Assembly: GCA_009760885.1 (NCBI GenBank)
Contig: CM019710.1
Coordinates: 4,588,186 to 4,652,185, forward strand
Reading direction: 5' to 3'
Length of the DNA stretch: 64,000 nucleotides
From: Achatina immaculata
Lineage: Eukaryota; Mollusca; Gastropoda; Stylommatophora; Achatinidae
Positions 57,685 through 64,000 of the stretch are shown here, piece by piece. Under the pieces are notes generated by a model. The model worked only from the letters and a program-made list of their open reading frames with translations, had not been told where the DNA came from and did no database searches. Each line of letters begins with the position of its first letter. Within the stretch, counting starts at the first letter, position 1. The translations under genes were made by a program, and so were the position numbers.

Positions 57685-60158
57685 CAGGTATTTAGCCAAA
57701 AGAATGGAAAATTATTCATACCACTGCCGAAAAAAGGTAACCTGAAATTATGCACAAACTACAGAACTGTTGCCCCTATTAGTCATGCCATCAAAATTAT
57801 GTTAAAAGTCATAATGGGTAGACTTCGTAAGAAAACAGAAGAAGAAGTCGGTATGCTCCAAGCTGGTTTCAGGCAAGGAAGAGGATCAAGAGATCATATA
57901 TTCAATAAAAAATATATAGAGAAATGCAGAGAGTTAAATGTGAATCTATATTTATCTTTTATAGACTACTCAAAGGCATGTGATTGTATACAACACCAGA
58001 AACTTTGGGAAATAATGGAAAAAATGGGATTTCCAACACATTTGATATAATTAACATCACTGCTGTATCTAGACCAATAGGCAGCAGTTAGAATAAATGG
58101 TGAAACAACAACCTGGTTTGACATAAAACAGGGGTCCGTCAGGGGTGCATATTGTCGCCTTACTTATTTAACTTGTGTACTGAAAATATAATGAGGAATG
58201 ATAGAGAAGATGTAGACAAAGAACATTACAATGCCATAACAATTGGAGGTTATGAAATACCAGAGATTAGATATGCTGATGACACAATATTACTTTCCAC
58301 AACACAAACAGGAATGGAAAAACTAATTACGTCAGTCCGTAAGAACAGCGAAGAGCAAAACCTACTATCTTAATACGAATAAAACTGAATTGATGACAAC
58401 TGGCAAAACAAACAAGGCAGCTGCAATATGTATGAATGAGGAAATACTGGAAGAAGTGGAGAGTTTTTAATATCTTGGATCACTACTGACTAATAACGGA
58501 GATCTTATCTTATATCTTATATCCTTCCCGTGCCGTTAGACGTCACATAGGGCTCGCAAAGTAGTTCGCCAATTTTTCCTGTCTTCGGCGAGTCTTTCAA
58601 CCTCATCAAAGGATTTTATGCCTGTTAACTTGGCCTCTCTTAATAATGTTCTCTTCAGAGTTTCACGCGGTCTGCCTCTTTTTCTTCGGCCTGTTGTGTT
58701 CCACTTGATAGCTTGTTTTGGGATTCTCTGCTCATTTCTTCTCATCAAGTGGCCAACATATGTCCATCTCCTTTTCCTGATCACCCGTGAGACTGGTTGT
58801 TGTTCAGTCATCTGTCTTATCTCTGCATTGTTCTTGAATTCATTCCACTTGATGCTGAGTATTTTCCTTAGGCATTTATTTTCAAAAGAGTCTAATTTCT
58901 TTTCTATTTCTTTAGTTGTTTTCCAGCTTTCGCATGCATAAATGAGGGTGGATATTACATTTGAATTGAATAGTCTTAACTTGGTTTTTGTGCTTATAAC
59001 TTTTGAATTCCATATGTTCTCAAGATTCTTGAAGATTGATGCTGCTTTTGCAATTCTGATCCTAACTTCCTTTCTAGTGTCACCATCCTGGTCTATGTAG
59101 CTGCCAAGGTATGCAAATTGATTGACTTCTTCAATATCTGTCCCTTCTATGTGTATTTTTCCATTTTGATTGATGGGAATTTTCATTATTTTTGTTTTGT
59201 CCTTGTTAATTTCAAGTCCTATTTTGCTAGCCAGTGAAGATAGGCTATCTGTTTTTTCTTGCATGGAATTCACATTATTACTGATAAGAGTTATGTCATC
59301 AGCAAAATCAAGATCTTCTAGTTGGGTCCCATGTACCCAGTCAATACCTGTGTTACCTGTGCAGCATTTTTTCATTATGAAGTCTATTGTAATCCCAAAA
59401 AGTAAAGGAGACAGTATACATCCTTGTTTCACGCCTGTTTCAATCTGGAACCATTCACTCATCCCTTCTTCTGTCTTGACTGCACAACCATATCCATTGT
59501 ATAAGTCCTTAATGATGTTGACAATTTTAGATGGTATTCCATATAGACATAAAATTCTCCATAATGAATCTCTGTGTATGCTATCAAATGCCTTCTTAAA
59601 ATCTATGAAATTGGTTATAACGGAGATACAATGAGAAAAATTAAAAGGAGGACATCTATCGCTCTACAGAAGGTAAAACAACTAAAGAATCTGTGGAGAG
59701 GAACAGACAAAACTACAAAAATAAGATTTTTTAAGGGCATGCATCTTTCCAGTCGCAACATATGCCTGCGAGACCTGGACACTTAACAAAACAGCTGAGA
59801 AACACATAAATGCCTTTGAATGTTCTTCAAATATCATGGACACAAAAAAGAACAAATATAACCATACTGCAAGAACTTAATATTGAAGAAGGCTGGCTAG
59901 TAAAGATGATTAAAGTGAGAAAACTTAAATATTTTGGACGCATTAAACGTCATGATAATCTAGAGAAGACCTCTCGGAAGAGTAGATAATGGGAAAAAGA
60001 AAGAGAGGAGGACTAAGGCGAAGGCGGCTACAAGACATCGTTGATGATCTGCAAATGGATGCATCAGCAGCAGGCCATCTTGTTTACAACCAAGAGGCCT
60101 ACAGGAGTGCTGTTAGGGAGGCAAAGTTCCCCAAGGGACATGCTAATGAATGAATGAG
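57685..60158 (+). mobile_element. LINE family A, longest copy A9, split by LINE B7
   Basis: The left part reads IPLPKKGNLKLCTNYRTVAP, then EEEVGMLQAGFRQGRGSRDH, motif A LSFIDYSKACDCIQHQKLWE, and after stops IGGYEIPEIRYADDTILLST with the YADD pair intact. The motif A Phe is Cys in KACDC. LINE B7 interrupts at 58504. The right part (from 59628) resumes REIKRRT-type sequence and runs, with frameshifts, to the family tail at about 60150. Several stops make it inactive. Confidence 0.92.
58504..59616 (-). mobile_element. LINE family B, copy B7, nested in A9, with intact partial RT ORF
   Basis: The minus strand is open from about 59615 to 58536. It starts in motif A (NFIDFKKAFDS), then EEGMSEWFQIETGVKQGCIL (motif B), QLEDLDFADDITLISNNVNS with a FADD catalytic pair, FAYLGSYIDQDGDTRKEVRI, NVISTLIYACESWKTTKEIE and RRKRGRPRETLKRTLLREAK, ending RTTLRALCDV. 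The first Met (59462) is internal, so this is a truncated element and not a gene. It ends in an ATCTTA-type tail. ATAACGGAGAT at 58493-58503 and 59617-59627 is an 11 bp TSD. Confidence 0.95.
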
Positions 60159-60195
60159 TTCCAGACAAAAACAGCGATTTGAGTATGTTGCGAGC

Positions 60196-60590
60196 CATAT
60201 AATCTTCTTCTTCTTCTTCTTCTTCTTCTTCTTCTTCTTCTTCTTCTTCTTCTATTTACAGCTTTCCGAGCCATTGAGGCTCACTGCTGCATACAAGGCA
60301 CGTCTCCATTCCTCTTTGTTCTTGATCTTGTTCGCCAATTGTCGATTCCAAAAGCGCGTATATCTTCTTCCAGGTTGTCTTGCCATCGTTTTCTAGGTCT
60401 ACCTTTTGATCTATTCCTTGTCATAATTTCCTTATTGGCCATCTTTGTTTTTATGTCTTCCTCCATTCTCTCTTGGTCTATTCCCGTTCATAATTTCTGT
60501 ATTGTTCATCTTTGTCTTCCTCCATTCTCTCTTAATGCCCGAGCCATCTCAGTCTGTTGTTTTTCATAATGGCTGTTATAAGCGGAGAGT
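60196..60590 (-). mobile_element. LINE family G, 3' fragment G2 with (GAA)n tail
   Basis: The minus strand reads KTKMANKEIMTRNRSKGRPR, KRWQDNLEEDIRAFGIDNWR, then a shifted frame. The TTC run at 60201-60253 is the tail in reverse complement. 60415-60475 is partly duplicated at 60480-60535. Confidence 0.88.
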
Positions 60591-61037
60591 TAAAAGAGTA
60601 TGTAGATTTCCTTGTTACTTCTTATCTACCAGTGTTGTGTTGTGTTATACGTGCAGCAGAACTTGATGTTCACTCCTTGCTCCATTTGCGCTGTGACCTT
60701 ACATGTCACACTGACCACGTTCAACCGCCCGTAGCGGGTTTACCCTGTCGGTCACGTGTACTCCACGCTAGGTGGCGCTTCTCTCTACGTGCTTCTGGAA
60801 ATCCATGTTCATGGCTGAGTACCTCGATGCCTCCGCTGCTGCTTATGATGATGACGATGATGATGCCGATGTAATTCAAAGAAAGTTTGAACCAAAGTGG
60901 TCCTAGAACAAAAAGTATCCCATTTTAACGAACCTCCATTTAGAAGCGGGGCACCGGCTCCAAAAAGGTACAACCCAGAAACATCCAGCGAGGTGTCAGA
61001 CAACTCAGTCAGGCCTGGTCAGAAACCATGAACCCGC
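60591..61037. other. No gene recognised
   Basis: No gene recognised. A GAT run lies near 60847-60865. Confidence 0.45.
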
Positions 61038-61690
61038 CACCACAATCCCTGGAGCTGAAGCCAGAAGCCAGAATCCCTGGAGCTGAAGCCAGAAGCCAGA
61101 ATCCCTGGAGCTGAAGCCAGAAGCCAGAATCCGTGGAGCTGAAGCCAGAAGCCAGAATCCCTGGAGCTGAAGCCAGAAGCCAGAATCCGTGGAGCTGAAG
61201 CTAGAAGCCGTGGAGCTGAAGCCAGAAGCCGTGGAGCTGAAGCCAGAAGCCGTGGAGCTGAAGCCAGAATCCGTGGAGCTGAAGCCAGAATCCGTGGAGC
61301 TTACACCAGAAGCCGTGGAGCTGAAGCCAGAAGCCGTGGAGCTGAAGCCAGAAGCCGTGGAGCTGAAGCCAGAAGCCGTGGAGCTGAAGCCAGAAGCCGT
61401 GGAGCTGAAGCCAGAAGCCGTGGAGCTGAAGCCAGAAGCCGTGGAGCTGAAACCAGAAGCCGTGGAGCTGAAGCCAGAAACCGTGGAGCTTACATCAGAA
61501 GCCGTGGAGCTGCCACCAGAAGCCGTGGAGCTGACGCCAGATGCCGTGGAGCTGCCACCAGAAGCCGTGGAGCTGACGCCAGAAGCCGTGGAGCTGACGC
61601 CAGAAGCCGTGGAGCTGCCACCAGAAGTCTTGAAGTTGCCACCAGAAGCCGTGGAGCTGCCACCAGAAATCTTGGAGCTGCCACCAGAAC
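61038..61690. repeat. GC-rich minisatellite, 28-bp then 21-bp units
   Basis: The left part has about five 28-bp units ('ctggagctgaagccagaagc' plus 'cagaatcc'); the rest is about 23 units of 'gtggagctgaagccagaagc' plus 'c'. The 21-bp unit is seven codons, so plus reads VELKPEA repeats and minus reads SGFSSTA repeats. Neither long ORF has an ATG start. Right-hand units change to 'ctgccaccagaa' or 'ctgacgccagaa'. Coding cannot be fully excluded, since an exon could enter by splicing. Confidence 0.93.
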
Positions 61691-62190
61691 TTGCATAGAA
61701 CCACGAACTACATCTTGACGTCACGGCTCCATCGTGTAAGCACTTACTGTTTTGCCTAAAATGTCGTGCAATGTCCTAGTATTCACTGAACCAGGCATCA
61801 TTGGTAGACAGTGAGACAATTTCAGGTTGACCGTAGAAAGAACAGCTTTCTACACATGACGAACAAAAAGAAGAAGATTCTTCAAAATTCAATAAATCGA
61901 GGCTACAACTGTTTTTTTTTTTTTCTTTCATAGAGCAAAACATTCAGAAACAAAAAATTAATAAAAACGTGTGTAATTTTACATTACTCGTCCTTGAACT
62001 TCGTTAACGTGCCACGTAGTGTGATCAATGCAACCGCGAGACTGTAGTTACCGAAGTAAACCGCAAGTCAGACTGGCACTGAAGCCAACGATTTAAGTAA
62101 ATATTTACTAGTGTGGAATTGATTGTGTTCTCTATGGCATTTGTCGGTAGTTGGTAGTTTTGTGTGCGTTGTTCCCCTCCGTGAATGTTT
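61691..62190. other. No gene recognised
   Basis: No gene recognised. Confidence 0.45.
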
Positions 62191-62194
62191 TCTT

Positions 62195-62740
62195 TGTTTC
62201 ATTAAGACCGTTTTTTTTTCTCTTTCTTTTTTTGTTGTTGTTTTTCTGTACTTTCATTTGTTTTGTTTTGTTTTTTCCTTACTTTGAGTCGTTCTGTTTT
62301 GTTGTTATTTGTTTTCTTTCCTTTCTTTCGCTTTTTCTTACTTTCATGTATTTTTGTTTTGTTTCTCCTTACTTTCATGCATTTGTTTTGTTTTTCCTTA
62401 CTTTCATGCATTTGTTTTGTTTTTCCATACTATGATGTTCTTGTTTTGTTTTTTTCCTTCTTTCATTTATTTTTAACATACTTTCATGCACTTGCTTTGT
62501 TTTATTATTTTCATTCACTTGTACATTTTCTTTTCCCCCCTCTGCTACATTTCTTCCATTTTTTTCCTTCATTTCTGTGTTCTGTTTTCTTGCTTTTTCA
62601 GTTTTTCCCATCTATTCGATCCTTTTGTGCGTGTGTATGTTTTTTTTTTCAAAACTGAAAGTAGAGGACTGGCACAGAAGTCAAAGATTGCAACACCGAC
62701 ATGGTCAGGTGTTCTTTCTTTCTTTCTTTCTTTCTTTCTT
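62195..62740. repeat. T-rich region with degenerate 'tactttcatgcattt' repeats
   Basis: The phrase 'tactttcatgcatttgtttt' recurs about five times at 62338-62490 with indels; a TTTC run follows at 62714-62741. Hydrophobic ORFs here are artefacts of T-richness. Confidence 0.75.
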
Positions 62741-62761
62741 AAATCCTAGTGCAATTAAGAT

Positions 62762-64000
62762 CTACTACCACCACTATCACCACTACTGCCACCACCATCA
62801 CCAATTCTACCACCACCATCACCACTACTACCACCACCATCATCACCACTACTACCACAATCACCACTACTACCATCACCATCACCACTACTACCACCAC
62901 CATAACCACTACTACCATCACCACTACTACTACCACCATCACCAATACTACCATCACCACTACTACCACCACCATCACCACTACTACCATCACCACTACT
63001 ACTACCACCATCACCACTACTACTACCACCATCATCACTACTACCATCACCATCACCACTACTACCACCATCACCAATACTACCATCACCACTACTACCA
63101 CCACCATCACCACTACTACCATCACCACTACTACTACCACCATCACCACTACTACCATCACCATCACCACTACTACCACCATCACCAATACTACCATTAC
63201 CACCACCATCACCACTACTACCATCACCACTACTACTACCACCATCACCACTACTACCACCATCACCACCACTACTACCACCATCACCACTACTACCATC
63301 ACCACAACTACCACCACCATCACCATTACTGCCACCACCATCACCATTACTGCCACCACCGTCACCACTACTACCACCAACATCACCACTACTGATACCA
63401 CCATCACCACTACTACTGCCACCACCATAACCACTGATACCACCATCACCACTACTATATCACCATCACCACTACTACTACCACCGTCACCACCACTACT
63501 ACCACCATCACCACTACTACTACCACACTACTACCACTACTACCACCACCATCACCACTAATACCATCAGTACCACCACCATCACCATCACTACCACCAC
63601 CGTCACCACTACTACCACCACCATCACCATCACTACCACACTACTACCTCTACTACTACCACACTACTACCACCACCGTCACCACTACTACCATCGCCAT
63701 CACTATCACCATCACTACCACCACTGTCACCACTACTACCACCACCGTCACCACTACTACCACCATCACCACCACTACTACCACCATCACCTTACTGCTA
63801 CCACCACCATCATCATCACCACTACTACTACCGCCATCACCACTACTACTACCACCATCACCACTACTGCTACCACCGCCATCACCACTACTTCTACCAC
63901 CACCGTCACCACTACTGCTACCACCATCACCACTACTACTACCGCCATCACCACTACTACCACCACCGTCACCACTACTACCACCATAACCACCACTACT
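62762..64000. repeat. Trinucleotide-based satellite (CAC/CAT/TAC), runs off the window end
   Basis: At least 1.24 kb of 'actactaccaccaccatcac'-type sequence. A local higher-order unit of roughly 115-125 bp can be followed at about 62940-63230. His/Tyr-rich, Thr-rich and Val-rich ORFs are translations of the repeat. Confidence 0.95.

Noticed and set aside
61005..61724. 239-codon minus-strand Ser/Gly-rich ORF as a possible secreted or structural protein
   Set aside because: No ATG start, fully inside the 21/28-bp minisatellite, and the other strand is open too.
62151..62658. Hydrophobic Phe/Leu-rich ORFs as membrane proteins
   Set aside because: T-rich repetitive DNA gives Phe/Leu in any frame; no start or context supports a gene.
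62577..63561. His/Tyr-rich, Thr-rich and Val-rich ORFs of about 240-270 codons
   Set aside because: Translations of the trinucleotide satellite; several frames and both strands are open at once.

Overview
This 64 kb window is animal genomic DNA and most resembles a mollusc, probably a gastropod. That assignment is an inference from the retroelement and SINE mix and was not tested. There is no bacterial gene organisation. The window is intron-like or intergenic DNA dominated by simple repeats, minisatellites, tRNA-derived SINEs and 5'-truncated non-LTR retrotransposons. Nearly all long ORFs are frames through tandem repeats or pieces of retrotransposons.

The one cellular gene I recognise is the first coding exon of a salt-inducible kinase (SIK1/SIK2-like) at 20265-20387 on the plus strand. 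It encodes the 41 N-terminal residues, including the glycine-rich ATP loop, and stops where SIK proteins continue into the conserved lysine segment. Upstream lies a CpG-containing leader with an RFX/X-box-like palindrome, a perfect CRE overlapping a CLEAR/USF-type E-box, and small upstream ORFs. I see no second kinase exon. If none is present, 20388-64000 is all intron 1.

Layout. 1-12.8 kb: upstream DNA with a 349 bp (AC)n tract, RTE-type LINE fragments (called A, B, C, F here), SINEs and a dispersed repeat R1. 12.8-19.7 kb: SINEs around a 2.5 kb 19-bp minisatellite, then 35-bp and 42-bp minisatellites and a tetranucleotide block. 20.0-20.4 kb: SIK promoter and exon 1. 21.4-26.6 kb: six separate minisatellites, a LINE-B copy with target-site duplication (TSD), a SINE and a hAT-type MITE. 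26.8-60.6 kb: LINE fragments of at least eight families, including an intact 405-residue reverse transcriptase ORF at 38249-39466 and nested insertions at 57.7-60.2 kb, with SINEs, a broken mariner element and a large inverted repeat at 46.1-46.5 kb. 61.0-64.0 kb: GC-rich 21/28-bp minisatellite, T-rich DNA, and a trinucleotide-based satellite that runs off the end.

The LINE copies record insertion history: 8-11 bp TSDs, one element inside another, and one chimera (A body joined to a B tail) that suggests template switching during reverse transcription. I found no clear evidence of a wholly new biological system. The best leads are the SIK promoter/leader, the splice-donor-like minisatellite, the LINE chimera and the foldback repeat.
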